Below, one piece after another: positions 37,506 to 53,377 of a DNA stretch of 64,000 nt (the first letter of the stretch is position 1; each line of letters starts with the position of its first letter). Under the pieces are notes generated by a model. That model saw only the letters and a list, made by a program, of their open reading frames with translations. It searched no databases and was not told the DNA's origin. The position numbers were made by a program, and so were the translations under genes. Source of the DNA: Sipunculus nudus (Eukaryota > Annelida > Sipuncula > Golfingiida > Sipunculidae); assembly GCA_026874595.1 (NCBI GenBank), contig CM049317.1, forward strand, positions 49,128,401 through 49,192,400, given 5' to 3'.

Positions 37506-40500
37506 GTAAGTTTTTATGCATTTTTTTTCACATATAAGCATTTTTTTTCACACCAGTGATGTAAATTGATCCCAAACCTTGCTGTGGCTGACCATCACAA
37601 AGTCATATATAGGACAGTATCATATCTTTGGCTGTAATCATGGCATCTGCTGGATCAATTTTCTGGACAACTTTTTTGGTCCAGTAAGATGACAGATTAT
37701 TATTTTGGTATATATCACAGGGTTTCCACCAGCATTAAAGTTTGGCAAGTCAGCAGACATTTCCCCTGAGTAGGCACCTAAAAAAGTACCCCTAAAGTTG
37801 CTGTATGTTAGCATTATATGAACTTGCTGGTCACATACAGATGGTATTCAGTTCATTAGCACACTGACAGTCTCTTTTTCACTTAAGGACGTCTTAAATG
37901 TGACAGCCAATTGTAGCTCTATATGGCCATCAAGGGTCCCTGTCACTTACCTGCTCTAAACCAAACAGGCCACAGTCACTGAACTGTTGTCTTTTAATTA
38001 GCCTTCCTAACGGCAGGTCTTCAGAGCTATATCAATCACTCAAAGTCCATTGTCCAAGTGTCTGATGGTATGTCTGTCTGTCAACCTGTCCCAAAACTCA
38101 ACTGCTTGATCAAGAATCTTCTAGCCTGACATCCAAGAAGATAAATATCCATGTATTCATGAATCTTTGTGTCGTATATCTATATCCTCCTGGCTAGAAG
38201 TACCTCCCCCCCCCCTGAATAAATGATAATTAAATACAAAAGGTCCAGTATCTGATCAGTGACTGCCATGATTTTTTGTGACAATTGATCAGTGAGTGTT
38301 TCATCAATTCATGTGCACTGCTGGTGCTCCTTGCAATTGTCTATCGTTTTCCTAAAATTTTCTCAATTTTTTTAAATTTCATGGATACAGTCATTTGTTA
38401 ATAAGGCTCAAATTGTAATCATTGGACAAAGAATTATTTGACTTAATTGACGTTGCAGCTATGGGGCTTTTAAAGTACCCATCAGAATAAATAAAATTTG
38501 ATTCAAAATCCCCATTTTTTGATAAATAATGCATCAATTGCAATAAATACTCCCATTTATATTGACCATAATTAATTTTGTCCATTCAGGTATAATGGTG
38601 TCACCACCTGCTTTTCTTCAATTTTTTAGCTCAGCTGACTATAAGTCATCTGAGCTATAGTCGTGGTCCATTGTCTGTTGTCCGTCCGTCTTGCCGTCCG
38701 TCTGTCTGTCCGTCTGTCTGTCCGTAGATGTGGCACGTTTTGAAATCCGTAAGACCTAGGAATCCAAAATTCTGCATAATGTTAGATTTCCCCAAGATCT
38801 CCTACCAAGCTGAAAACTGGGTCTTTGCGACTTTGTTCCTTTGAGAAATTAAGGAAAAACCTCATTTTTTTTATTAAAAACCTATTTTCACACTTCAGGA
38901 CTGCCTAATATCAAAACCACTGATCTGTTTTTACTCATATTTACTATAAATATTCCCCTATATAGTTTCTATGTACATGATAGAAATTGTGTCTGTATTA
39001 TATAATTTAAAAAAGTTAAGGGCCCAAACATAATGCATTTTGTAAAAAATCAGGAAAGATATTTGATCACTTAACACAAAACATGTTAAAGCTATGGCCT
39101 TTTTTCCAGTAATATAACTTACACTAATCAACATTAAATTGTATACCCAAAATTAGAACAAAATCTTTTAAATTTTTTTAAATATTGACAAAAATAAAAA
39201 ATTGGTACCTTATATTTTGCCCAACTTTGAGCATGGCACTTTTTTTACTGTAAGTACTGTGGATTTAATTTTCACAGCATGTTTTTGTTAGCATTTTGTC
39301 TGTTTACACCAAAATTTGAGACCAGTTGATCAAAAAGTGTAGATTTTATTCAAGTTTTCAAGCACCATGTATCATATTGTTTACATTAAGCTAGTGTTAA
39401 GCAGTTTGCAAGAGCTCAGCTCCCAAGCTTCAGTTTTCAGTTCCTAAAATTTGGCATACAATAAGATGTCTCCAAAATCCCCTACCATGCCAAGATTTGG
39501 TCACTAGGACTTAATACCTTTGAGATATGAATGAAAATCTTCATTTTTCCATTAAAAACCCATTGTTACCATTCAAGACTGCCTAATATCAAAACCATTG
39601 ATCTGACTTTAATCATATATTATACACATATTTTTCTACACATTCTCTATGCACATGCCAGAAATGATGTCAGTATTGCGTAATTGTTTTAAGTTATTGG
39701 CCCAAACATAATGCACTTTGTAAAAGAATCAAGAAATATATTTATTCCCTTAACAAGAGGATTGCTGAAGCTAGAGATTTTTTGTCAGGGATGTAACATT
39801 GTTTAATCAAGATTCAATTGAATACCCAAAATTAGTTCTGAATTTTTCAAATTTTATAAGTTATTAGTATAAATATAAAATTAGTACCTTAAATTTTGCC
39901 AAACTTAGGCCAATTGTTTCCTGTGAGCACTGTTGATATAATTTTCATATTATGCACACATAAGGATTTCAGCTTTTGGTTTAGAAAGCTGATAGAAATT
40001 GGCCAAAAATTGTAGCTTTTATTAATGTTTTTATGAGACCATGTCAGAGATTAGCTCTCCCCAGCGACTCTTGAGTAACCTGTATGTTGACCTAGTTGAC
40101 CTTTCATCAAATTATGCATGCTTTAGGCCTGGCATACACGGGGGCAGCCAGGCAGCTTATGGCCAGCCACAGTTGATCCAGGTGTCCAACCAAACTTATC
40201 TAGTACTTTTAATTAACAACATAACAATAAACAATAAATAAATAAATTTTGTTTTTTTTATAACAAATTAAATAAAAATAGAAAAGAAAAGGAACCTGTT
40301 AGTTGATGAGTAACAGAAAATTAACTTGCAGTTACTGAGGATGTAAGAATATTGTATGGATGGATAGAATGTCAATGTCAGTGTTATTCCAAATAACACC
40401 ATGCAGTCACCTATGGTCTTTTTCAGTTAAATTTTAATGATAAAAAAAAATATATAACATATTATTCATTACTAATCATTAGGGATCATATGAAGGAAAT

Positions 40501-42685
40501 TAATGATAGACAAAGATGCAGTTGATAATATTAATCTGGATTCCTACTAAGTCTAGTGTGTAGATTGATGTGAATTAGTTCAAAATGAATATATTACATT
40601 TATTTTTTTTAATATGAATAAAAGCCATAAAAACAGTTACTTATGATCATTATTTAAATATGTGATTTTTGTAAATTTTGGATTCTCAACATCATTCTTT
40701 AGTGAAAACTGAATAAATACCAGACAAGTTGCGAATACTTTGCAAATGTATTTGATTACGAATATGAATATGCACTCCACTATAAAATTTCTTGCATAAG
40801 AATGTGAATTCAGGTAAAAATGAAAGTATAAGAATACCAGTGCATACACTTTCAGAATGTATTCATGAAAACATTCATGAATATATTCTTTGTTATTATT
40901 TAATAATCAATTAAGTTGTATTTTATTTTAAAAAATCATACAATTTATTATTTTAATAAAAATTATATTTGGGACAATTTGTAATTATTTTTAATAAATA
41001 GCTAAACCTATATATAATATGTTCTGCTTATAAGTTATATGGCCAAGTCAAAATCTGTGTGACAATAGCACTCCATTTGTTAATAAAATAAATGAAATCA
41101 ATCCTCTTCCCTGTCTCCAAAGATACTATCAAAATCATACATAAGCTAAACACCAGCAACTCATTATACAGCTTATATTTATTTCCACACAAACAAGCAT
41201 TTGCCTCATTTCTAAATCATATTTTTTAACATATATAACAGCTGAGCGCCGTGACCCATGGGTCCCTTGTTTAACAATTTTTAGCTTTTTTTGAGACTGT
41301 CAAATGACAGCAATCATGCCAGTGTCTCACCTAAGGTTTCACCTGGTGACCTGAAACCAGGTTTGTTTTATGAAACTTCACTTGCAGAAGACAGGTGGTG
41401 CCAGCTGGTTGTTTTTCTCTCATCAGATCACAGCAATATCAGTGTTTGAAGTGATATTATCTTTTATGCATTTTTGATCATAATTAGTTTATTCAGTCTT
41501 TCAAGACTGGTGGCACCACTTATTCTTATCAAACCTGTTAGCTCATGAGGTGGTGCAGATTCATAATGTCAACAATTATATGAACAGGAAAGGTTATAGT
41601 ATATATCATGAAGACTGATTTGGCGCAGATAAGATTTATATAATCAGTCATTTATATTAAAATATTATTAAACTTTTCATTATGCATACATTTAATAAAT
41701 ATGAAGGAAATTATGATAAATAAAGGCACAATTCAAAATTGGGAAATCTCAATCAAGTATCTTAATAGATGTTTATTGATTTGCACATTTAAAAGATATA
41801 TCTTTTGGGAAAAAATAAATATCCATTTGTTACATAATGTAGTGTTATCTGATTGTGAAATAATGTAATATTCTGTAAATATAAATCAATATATCACTTG
41901 TGAACTATACCAATTGGTGGGCTGATCATTGAGTTTTATCGAAAGTCAGCCGCTTTGCAGCCACTTTCAAGCGCTCAATTATCAAAGGCAACTATCGATT
42001 ACATCATAATCATGATTTTTTTCCCCAGAATTCCTTCATGTTATAGGCAAAAATTATTCTTCCTTCATTTTACAACATTCCGCACTTCATATAATGATTC
42101 TGTGTTCCCAAATAATTTCCACATGTACCTGAGTGAGACACGGTAGATGCATCATTATGATCAAACTGATATCTGGCAATGAAAATCAAACAACAGTGAC
42201 CGGATTTTTCAAACAAAAAACAAACAGAAATAATTACCCAGAAGCCTTTATGCAGTTAACATTTTACAAATAAATCATACATGATTTATTTTTACACAAA
42301 AAAATATGTAGGCCTGTGACATTTTTCTGGCGGGCTTGAGAAACCAGTATGCATGTCAGCAGTCATCAGAATTGTTATAAAATTAAGGTCCTTGCTGATG
42401 TTGAAGTTAAAATAATAGGCGCGAGTATTCATGAGGGCCAACAAGTAGATGTCCTTGATTATGGTTTATTTCTTGATTATAACAATAAATTACAATGAAA
42501 CTTTGAATAGCATATTCTCAGTAATACAAGGAAAATATAAAAAAAAGCAAAAACTTTTTTCTCTAGGTAGAGTTAATGAGACACACAATCGCAATCTCGC
42601 CTAGGCAAGATCACAATTGCAATCTTGTCTAGGGGAATTTAAAATCCACCTGGATGTCAATCTCTTCTCTGACACACACACACAT

Positions 42686-42746
<61 letters not shown>

Positions 42747-45700
42747 TATTTATATAATCTTTATCACTTAGACTTATATCTGCTGAGACATGGGGCTTAA
42801 AAGTACCCCCCCCCCCCATAAAAAAAATACAAAGCCACAAATTCTTGATTATTATTCACTGAATTGTCATCAGTCTGACATTGAATATTGACCATGACTA
42901 GTTTTGTCAGTTTCCAAAAAGTGGTTGCGCCTCCTGTATTATTCAAGTTGTGAGCTTATGGGATGGGGTGGCATCGTCCGGCGTGTGTCGTCTGGCATCT
43001 GTCCTCTGTCGTCTGTACATTAACCCATACTATCTTGAAAGTGACATGAGTTATCTTTACAAACTTTTATGCCAAAAAGTTTAAACATCTAAAAACTCAA
43101 TCAAATTTTTTTTTTTGTGCCTAACTGCATTTTCTTAGATTTTCTAGGGAAAAGGCTAAAAAAAGCTTTAAAAATCTTCTCCTGCAAAACTGCTCAACCA
43201 AATTGTCCAATATTTTACAGAAATGATTCCTGAAACACTCCCTCAAATTTGTTCAACTGGTTTAAGTTTGATGATTTTTAGCCGAGTTTGATATTTGTCA
43301 TCTGTCCAAAAAAGCATACTAAAATTATACAATCCCAGAAATTTGTTTCAGCTATCATCACCAAATTTTATGCCAATGTTGGTCACATGAGTCATATCTG
43401 AAATTGAGGTACTGGTGGCACCACCTGCCTGGCCTTTTTTGTACGGGGGTCATCAATGCCTGTATCATACTGATGGCTACAATAAACTTCTCTGAAACCA
43501 TATGGCCAAATGGTTTAATATCGCACAGAAATGATCCTAGGGTAATGCTTTTTGAAGTTAGTTCAAATGGTCTCAGTTCAGTGTCTTTTGGCTTAGTTAA
43601 TGGAAGCTGAATTTAGTCATATGCCATAACAGTCCTTTTTAGCTCAGTGGCTACAAAGTTCTTCTTCTCAAAAAGCACTAGGCAAAAATTTTAAATCTCA
43701 CACATTAATTATCCTTAGATGTTGACAATTCAAGTTTGTTAAAATGGTTTTGGTACAGTGATTTTTGGCATTGTTATAGGAATCTTTACTTAGCCATTTG
43801 GCTGAAGTTTCCAATATGAGTTATAAATATGCACAACATGTTTTGACTGATGCCACTGAAGCCAATTATATTAGTATTATACGAGAATAATCCCCTGAAT
43901 AATTCTTATAATATTTGTCTTTTATGGTTCCAAAGAATGAATTGAGTCATTTTACCATATGTACCTGTGTGAAGCAGATACTTCTAGCCAGGCACCAGTT
44001 TACCAGCATCAGTTACATCATGCCTCTAGACATTTTGATTTCCGGTTATCTGTGGTTAATATTGACAAAAATGTTTTTATAAGCTTCTATAAAATGAAGA
44101 TTTATAATTTAAGTTATTCCTAATGCCAGGCAGTGTTTACAATCACAGGTATACAGCTGTCTGCGGGTATATAAAGATGACTCTACATGGATAATAAATA
44201 TTTGGTATCCATGCTCAACTTAATTCAAGATTTTGCCATCAGTGATATGTATCTGTATTATAATTTTGCATTCAATATGCAACTGTAGTAATTTCTAGCA
44301 AACCTGTCAGCTTATGGCATGGTACCACGTTGTGTGTCCATGAGTTGTCTGTACATTAAACTATACTATCTCAAAAATGGCAGGAGCTAGCATCACCAAA
44401 CTCTATGCAAAAAAACAGTCATCTACAAATTATATCCTATTTTGTATATTTTTGGACCCTGTGCTATGACTTCATTTTTATTGGGAAAAGCTTTTAAAGC
44501 TTCTTCTCCATAACTGTCAATCCAGACAAATTGTCCAATATTTCACAGTAATGATCACTTGAACAATCATTGTCGAGTTTGTTGGAATGGTTCCAGTTTG
44601 TGAAAATGGCTGAGCTACAAGAAGATGAACTTATTCATCTTTCAAAAAAACATACTAAAATATCTGTCCCTGAAACAGTTGAAGCTATCATCACCAATTT
44701 TTATGCAAATGTTTGTCACATATGTGATTAGTCGTATCTGAAACTGCATGAAGTGTGGTGCCACCTGCATTGATCTGTTTTTTACCAGCAAAAATGGACT
44801 CTTCTAGTTAAAACATGGTTTAATGATGATACTGTCCAGCTGATTAATTTTAACTCAATTTACAAGAATTATTCTATGGTAGAGTTCTGCCAGTTTTATT
44901 AGACACACTACCCATATGCATATGGTATTGAGGCTTCGGATAGACTGCTATCAAAACAGAAATCACCTACATCTACTGGTCAGTTAGTCACCCCCACAGC
45001 CTCTGCACAACTTTTGTTTAGCAGTATGATGTTAGAACACCCAAGTTCACCTTCACATTTATTATATGGACCTTTCTTATCTTTCCAGTGGGCACTCCAT
45101 AGATGTTCCATCAAAGGATGTCAGGAGGGCTACCTGACCATTGATGGCAATGCCAAAATCCGCAGAGCCGTATGTGCCGCACCAAGGACAGCTGTCAAAA
45201 TGGGACCAACTATGCCAAAAGTGTTTCAGTCTTGTCCAAATTCACCACTCATGGGAGGCAAAAACCGAGCACCATCAAAGTATTGCAAAGAGCATCAAGA
45301 TCTCATTCAAGGTAAACAAATCATGACTTCCTGTCAAGGCTGCTTTATTTCTTACAATGATTGTACATCTCTCATCCCAACTGCCATAGTATGAGGGTAT
45401 ATCCAATTTTTGCATGACCTTGCTTCCTCTGATTAATACCTTATTCTTCACCAGCCTCTTTTGTTAACTAAACACACTTTTATACATCCTTGGGTATCCC
45501 AACATGGCCTCTAAGGTTGTGACACTTTGGAACAAACTTCTGAAACTTTGCATACAAGCAACTGGCCCCATGTTATCCTATCCAAACTGTAATAAGGTCT
45601 TGCTACATCATTTCACTGAGAACTATGGATGTATCCAAACTCTTTTCTACAAAAAGTTCTACAATTCAGGACTATCCACTTTAAAAACCTCACACCTCAT

Positions 45701-48700
45701 TTATTTCAACTATAGAGAAATATACCATCTCTATTAATTACAGTTACGTATATGTCTGATATTTCCTCATTACCAAGTTAAATAGAGGGTTTAATGCAAA
45801 AAACGAAATGTTTCTTGTGAAAGTTGCAATTTGGCTCCATCAGTGTTTCTTCTATTTATCTGGTTACTGTTGACGTTCACAGGTTTTCACATTTATGGTA
45901 TCCCAAAACTATCACTATGGTCTCATGCAGAATCCAGTGAGCCAATACTACCATCTTTTACAGTTCACCATTATAGCAATATGCAGGGTTTTGTTATGAA
46001 GCCGTCATAGTGCATGCATTCATCCAGTCACCGGTCTCCATACCGCCCCCATAAACCGTCCCACTTGTCTTGTTCTTTCCATCATTATTTCTTTAATATA
46101 TTTTTTAATTTTTTGTAAATTACCTCTAAATATACTTGGAGTTAACATATTGGTTTTTTTTTATCATCAGTTTGCCTCTGTGATCACAATACTTTGTCAG
46201 GTTGCAAAAACTTATAACCTGAACATTTCATGTGCCTTCACTAGGTGTGAACCTGCAATGTGATTGGATACAGATTTATAACCATCCACATTATTGGGTA
46301 GTGATTGTTAGCAATTGTCTATACCTTAGGTAAACATGTAGCCTAATATCTTCACCTGCGATATTTAATGTATCACCATGATCCCTAAACAAGGGCAACA
46401 GTGTTCAGACACATGTTAAATTGTTTATATCACCACCCGTACTTGGCCAGGCTGGTAGCATATAACAAGTGTTCCATGTGCAAATTTTCACTGTGGCAAC
46501 TTTTTATTGCATGTGAATGATATTGATACAGGTAGTATACAACCAAGAGTGCTGATAATTTAACGTAAAAGGCAGGTTCAAGATTGACTATTTGAACCCT
46601 GGTATGCTGTTGTGTACCTGTACAGCTCTAGTTACAGGGTTCACTCCTTGAAAAAAAAATGAGTATCTCGCATAACAATAACCTCAAGGGTCCCATCTAA
46701 ATTTATTTAGATTATTCTGATATTCAAGATCCAACTGTTATGTGAAGGGTTCAGCCATGTTATCATTGACTGGTTTTGCCTTTAAATTTGTATATTTATT
46801 GCACAGGTTTCCTTTAGGACAGAGGCCTTGTACATCAATAATATAAAAAAAGTATATTTTCTAGAAAACAATGCATGTGTGTTAACTCTGTTTTAAAAAT
46901 AAGGCCTGATTTGGATTTGACCACTGAAAATTAATCATCAAGATGCTGCCTACAGGCTTTATTTTGGGTGATTTATCTTTATGAAAACCTTCACTTTTAC
47001 ATTCAGTTCTAACCTCTTTTATTTATTTATTTATTTATTTTCTTTGGCGGAGGTCACTACCTCAATTAATCTAATGCTGATTTTTCTAATTCTTAACCTT
47101 AATATTCATTCTGCAGAATTACACTTTCAATATGGACTACTTTTCTTGCTTCCTATCATTAATTATTTTGTTTCCTGAGGGCACCAAGGCCTAGTGTATA
47201 CTGCACCTGAAGGTCCTGGATGTATAATCATCCCCATTGCTGGGACTTAACACCGAGCAACCCCCCCCCCCCCCCCAAACCGAAAAAAATGATGCACTTG
47301 TATGTTAGTGTTACACGACTGTGGTTCACAACCCTACCATTCAGGTTGCTGAGCAGTCATCTGGGTGGGGGCATGTCATGCAACAACTCACTGCCTTGGC
47401 TCAAATTCGAATCCACAATCTACTAGCTTTGAGTCCTTCACTCTATTCCTGAGCCACAGAAACTTTTTTTCACATCTTATATTCTATTCCAAAATGGGTG
47501 CATATGCAGCCATTAAGAAATTTTAGGTCAAACACCAAGATAATCTAACATCCAATATTCACTCCTTTTTTAAGTTAGTGAAATAAATTTTCCAGTCCGC
47601 TTGCTGTCCACCTGTCTTCCAATGTACATTGCATATGCAACAGAAAGTGCACCTGGAGAACATATACTGCATAGTGTTTTCCCACCAGTCTTGATGAAAT
47701 CACATTGTGCACTAATTTTCTTTTGGGGGCCAGGTTTTTTTCCCTCTAATTCGTATATGTTTGTAATTTATGTCCCCTTATGAGAATGTCTTAATTTGTA
47801 AATATTTGTACCGAACAGTTCAAGCATCTCCTCATTGCTTTTATTGGCTGGTATATTAACCAGATGACTGTAGAAAATGGGGATATGGGTCATTTAATGC
47901 ATTTGTTTAAAATATGCCTCAGTATAATAATCATGATTCCCTTCATTTCTCCAGCTGATACTGACAAACTCCTTGAAAAGAACAAGAGTGGCTCGAAGAA
48001 TACTGAAGTTCTTCAGTGCAACACTCAGCCTGGTACACATGCCTTGATGGACAACAGGAGGTTGACAAGGAAGAAACCATTGCTGCCCTCTGAAGGTAAT
48101 CCACAGTCTCACTAGTAACATTTCCTGGTTTTTACTGCCAAATAGCCTGGGTTAATTGCAGCTTATCCCAAGAAAACATCATACACCTCTGACAGAGCAA
48201 ATATATGCCCACCTTTGGTTGCCCATGGATGTAGTTTGACCTGTTATGTACAAAACTAACTAATGACCTAACACTCTCTGGCCTTTGGTATTTATTGTAA
48301 ACAGTCTTTATTATTTTGCCATAATCAAAGTTTTGCATAATTTACTACTTCATGTTCCACTTTCATGTCAGTCTACTATGTGGTTTTTATTCTCTCCCTC
48401 ACTTCGGTTTTTACCTCAGCGGATTGTAAGTCCTTTGTGCTATCGTCATGGTCCTTTGTCAGATGTCACTTGTCCTGCCGTCGGTGTGGCCGTTTTTGCT
48501 TGTTGTATGGTTGTCCGTCTGTCCATTCACAGGGCATGTTATAAAACCATTGGACCTAAAAATAAAAAATTATCCATACAGTTAGATGCCTCCAAAATCT
48601 CCTACCATCTCCTAAAATTGGGTCACTACAACTTCATTCCATCAAGATATTATGGAAAAATCTCCATTAACCATAAGGAACCCATTGTTACACCTTAAGA

Positions 48701-50482
48701 CTGCCTAATATCAAAACCACTGATCTGTTTTTGATCATATGTAGTATGTTCTTCTAAATATTTTTACAAACATAGCAAAAAATAGGTCAGTATTGCGTAT
48801 TGTTTTCTTGTTATTGGCCCTAACATAATGAAATTTTTAAATTTTAGGGAAATTTATTTACTCACATTACATGAAATTGATGAAGCTGGAGACTTATTTT
48901 TCAGGGATAAAACTTGTTTACTCAATATTCTTTTGGTTACCCAAAATTTGATCTGAATTTTGCAAATATTTTAAGTTGTTAGCATAAATAAGAAATAAAT
49001 ACCTTAAATTTTGCCATACTTTTGCAATGGCTTATTTTCCCTGTTAGCACTGTTGATTTAAATTACACAGCATACATACACCAAGATTTAATTCTTATAA
49101 ATCTGAAATTTCAAGGGATTGGATTGAAAAGAGTAGATTTCATTCAATTTTTCATACACCATGTCAAGTGATGTGTACATCAAGCTCACCTAGTAGTACA
49201 ACCTTCACTTTTGTTATGTAACACCCACTCCAGGCAGCTTGCTTTGGCTCAGCTTAGTCACTGCTGGCAGTCTCCCCCTCTGCCCTGACCCCCCCCCCCC
49301 TCCCCCACACCTTCTTAACCCCCTCATATGGTGCATAATTTAGACCATGTTATAATTTTCAATATTTGATTCAATCCTATTCAAATATTGTTACATTTTA
49401 CATTTGGTATTGTACTACCAGGGTTACAACGATAAAAGTGCTCAGTTAATTATGTCCAATATTAAGTAGTCTATTGCTATACAAGTATGCATGTTCATCA
49501 GATAAGGAAATGCTTATTTCAGAAAAGTGAACACTTCACCAGGTGTGAAATTAACTATTAATTCAAAAATTAAATTATGGCTGAGATAGTTATTAGCACA
49601 ATGATATTGTTTGTCCTGCATGCAACCAACAGTGTGTATACTATCATTTAAAAGATGATTTTATTTTATCAAATTAACTGAATCTTTCTTGTTTGGTGAA
49701 ATACACTAAGCATGTACATCCTTTACTGTAAGTCATTTGAGCCATAGCTGTGGTCCATTGTCCATCGTCAGTCCATCTGTCTGTCCATCCTGGTGTTTAT
49801 CCATAAGACAGGCTCATTTTGACACCATTCAACCTACAAATCGAAAATTTTGCAGACTAATAAATGTCCACAGTTCCTCCTACCAATCCAAAAAATGGCT
49901 CACTGTGAGTGTTCCTTTGAAAAAGTTAGGAAAAACCTCAATTTTCCATTGACAACCTATTCTCACATTTCAGGTCTGCATAATAACAAAACCACTTACC
50001 TGTTTTTCTTAATATTTATCAAAAGTCTTCTCCGATGTATTTCCTATATACATGTCAGAAATTAAGATTGTAAAGTGTAATTATTGTAAGTTATGTTCCT
50101 GAACATAATGATCTTTGTGAATTCAGGAAAAATATTCACTCACTTAATATCATATTTTTGGGTAGCTGAAGAATTTTTTTCCAGTATATAACTTTCCTTA
50201 GTTAAAATTCATTTGTTCATCCATAATTAGTTCTGAATTTTATACATTTTTTAAGTTATTAGCATACAAATGAAACCAGTACCTCAAATTTGACCCAACT
50301 TTCAACATGGCACTTTTTTTTCCTGTGAGTACTCTTAATTTAATTTTCACCACATGTAAACATCAGTATTTAATTTGTATACATCTGAAATTAGAAAATA
50401 AAAAGTTCAAAATATGGCTGCTAATTAAATTTCTCTGGAGGTTCTATTGTTGTCTCATAATTTGTCAAGTTTCAGGTGTATA

Positions 50483-50533
<51 letters not shown>

Positions 50534-53280
50534 CAGTTATCAAATTTGCCTATAAGTAGTGTTGATATAACTTTTATGTGCTGCATGTGTATTGATTTAA
50601 GCTATTAAAGTATGATATTTGAGAGCAGCTTATATATTCAGTTGTGTAATATTGCAGTTGTAAAATTTAAAAAAAATGATATTATAACATAAATTAAGAA
50701 ACAATTGAAACTTCATATATTATCTGTTTTGCGTGACTACCAGTCTGTCTGTCCTTTCCTAAATATCAAGTTATTCTGAATGAACAATTTTATCATGTAA
50801 GCATTGTTAAATGACGTGAAAATCCTATGTATATACACCAATAATGCAGATATTTTCAACTCCCATGATTCCATCCCCCCCCCCCCCCCCACCAACAGCA
50901 CCAACAACAACAAATCCTTGCATTTATGGACTGGGAACATTAGTTATATTTCAAAGAATATATTTTATCAATTAAAAAATATATATATTTGATAATATAT
51001 ATTATAAAAATAAATACAATTGAACAAGTTTGTAAACTACAGAAATATAACTATTTATCCAAGAGCCAACCAATGATCATGGTAATAATATACATCTTAT
51101 GTTCTCAAACTGCTCACATGCTTCAATTATAACAATAAAGAATGCATGGTTTGGTCACAAAAAAATTTTTTGCAACAGTGTCCTTCTCATCAGTACAATT
51201 ATGTAAACCAGCCATGGCCTATATTACCTTTTCCTCTTAAACTTAATTGCCATTTGATATTATTTTGAGGTCAACATCAGCTGAGCATCAGCAGGGCCTT
51301 TCTTCATAATTTTAAAGTCAATTTTCTCTGTTTTTGTGTCCTTTGAGGATCCAGTCTTCCATTAACAAAGCACAAATCGTACTTACTAGACCTGGAATCT
51401 CCTGAATAGGCATCCTGAGCGGTCAATAAAATATCTCGATGGAAACCTGAAGTGTGGTCTCTTATACCTTTATCCTCCAAACTATATGGGGCTCAGAGGT
51501 ATCCCCCATAACACTTGAAAATTTAATACAAAAGCTCCACTTGCTAAACAACTAATTATTACAGTGATCACCATGAGTCTTTGCATGGATATTGATCAAG
51601 GGGTCTAACAACATTTCTGCTGAACAAAGGTGCCATTGGGATTTTTCTTATTTTTATGCTTTGTTTTCTCTATTTTGGAGATTTGTAGAGATGCCATCTT
51701 CCATGAACAGGGCCAAATTTTATAATGTCTGGACCAGGAATCCTCTAAATTGACATTCATTGAGCTCCATGGACAGTCTTCATGGAACATGATATTAGTT
51801 CTCTGTTACCCATATCATCCAAGCTATGGAGCTTAGAAGTACCCCCCAGAATAAACAAATATTTTATACTAAGGCTTCAATTAATAACTGAACATCAGAA
51901 GATGCAGTCTTCTTAACAGGGCACAAATCATAACCATAGACATTCATACGGAGGTCCACTACATATCCCTTTGAAACCTGGATTTTTGTCACTGCTTATC
52001 ATAACCTCTGACCTATGGGGCCCATACATCCCTCCCCACCCCCACCCTTGGAAAACTTAGGTCCTTTACCCATATTCTTTGAACCATGGGAATTATGAGT
52101 CCCTAACCCCCCCCCCCGAGCAATTGAATATTTGATACGCAATTATGGCACAACAACTGTTGCACCTAAAATCCTCAATCTTGATATACAAGGAGATTAA
52201 AAGAATATCTTTGTATACCATAACTTGGTCTTTGTTACCCAATTGTCTAACTATAGAAATTGCACCTCTCCCCAGGGATAATTGAACAATTCATATCAAA
52301 GCAAACTCTGATCATAACCATTGCACCTAGAATAGTCCAACCTGATATAAAAGAGGCTTCATAAGTTCTCCTCAGAAACCTGAAATGAGGAAACAATGGC
52401 CTATATTCTATTAAAAACTACGCATGTTTGAACACTCCAGAAATCATCAAAATACACACAAAAAAACATATTTCCTCAGGAATGGCTGGATGGATTGTCA
52501 AATAAATTTGGTGCTTATGGGTATTGATGGACTTCAGCAAATATACATTAATGATCATGACATCTACATTTTTAATTAGATACCCATGCAAGGATAATTT
52601 GTCCTCATGTCAATCACCCAAACTTCTTGACATGTTGGTCACTTGTTTTTATTTTCACATATCATTTCCAAAAACTTGGGACTGTTTCAATAAGGGGAGT
52701 TTTTCATCTATTGGTGTATTATTTCCTTGGTTGAAGCTTGTATTTGATTCGAGAAACTACAGCCATAATATCAGTCATGTTTGTTTTTTATTGCTGAATA
52801 AATGCCTCTATACTGTCCTTTGGATCTGGCTTGTATTGTTGTTAATAACGCATGTTCCACTGATCTAAACTTATGTTAATGGCAAACAGAGTCATTCTTT
52901 CAGTGGAAATATGAGGGCTAGTTGAGAAAAGAGGTAATATGTTGTGTGTACTTCATTTTGTTTGCTTGCAGGTAGACCTCCCCCCTCCCCCCCCCACCCC
53001 CTTTCCATTTGCCTATGGCCCAATCCCCCACAAATGGGGTTTATAGCGCCCATTCCCACTATGCACTTTCCAGATCACAAGTTGTTCCATCAACCTTGTT
53101 AACCACCTAGTTTAACCTCCAGTGGGATGATGTAGTGTAGTCCATTCATTAGGTCCTATATCTTGTTAATTATTTAAAGTGCCTCCTAATTGTTCCACTT
53201 CCTCACTTGGCTTATGATTGGGCACATTACAAATGGACTTATTTTACACACCATTGTGGTGGTAACCCACACACAATAAA

Positions 53281-53315
<35 letters not shown>

Positions 53316-53345
53316 TTTTATAAAAATATATATATATATCTAAAA

Positions 53346-53377
<32 letters not shown>

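Larger units (their letters stand above)
37506..45088 (+). other. Intron 1 of the KDZ-like gene
   Basis: 7.6 kb. It holds a degenerate family A-type stretch (37990-38622), a full family A element (38623-41271), a (CA)n(TA)n tract (42673-42750) and family B sequence (42950-44800). A C run lies at about 42806. Confidence 0.7.
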
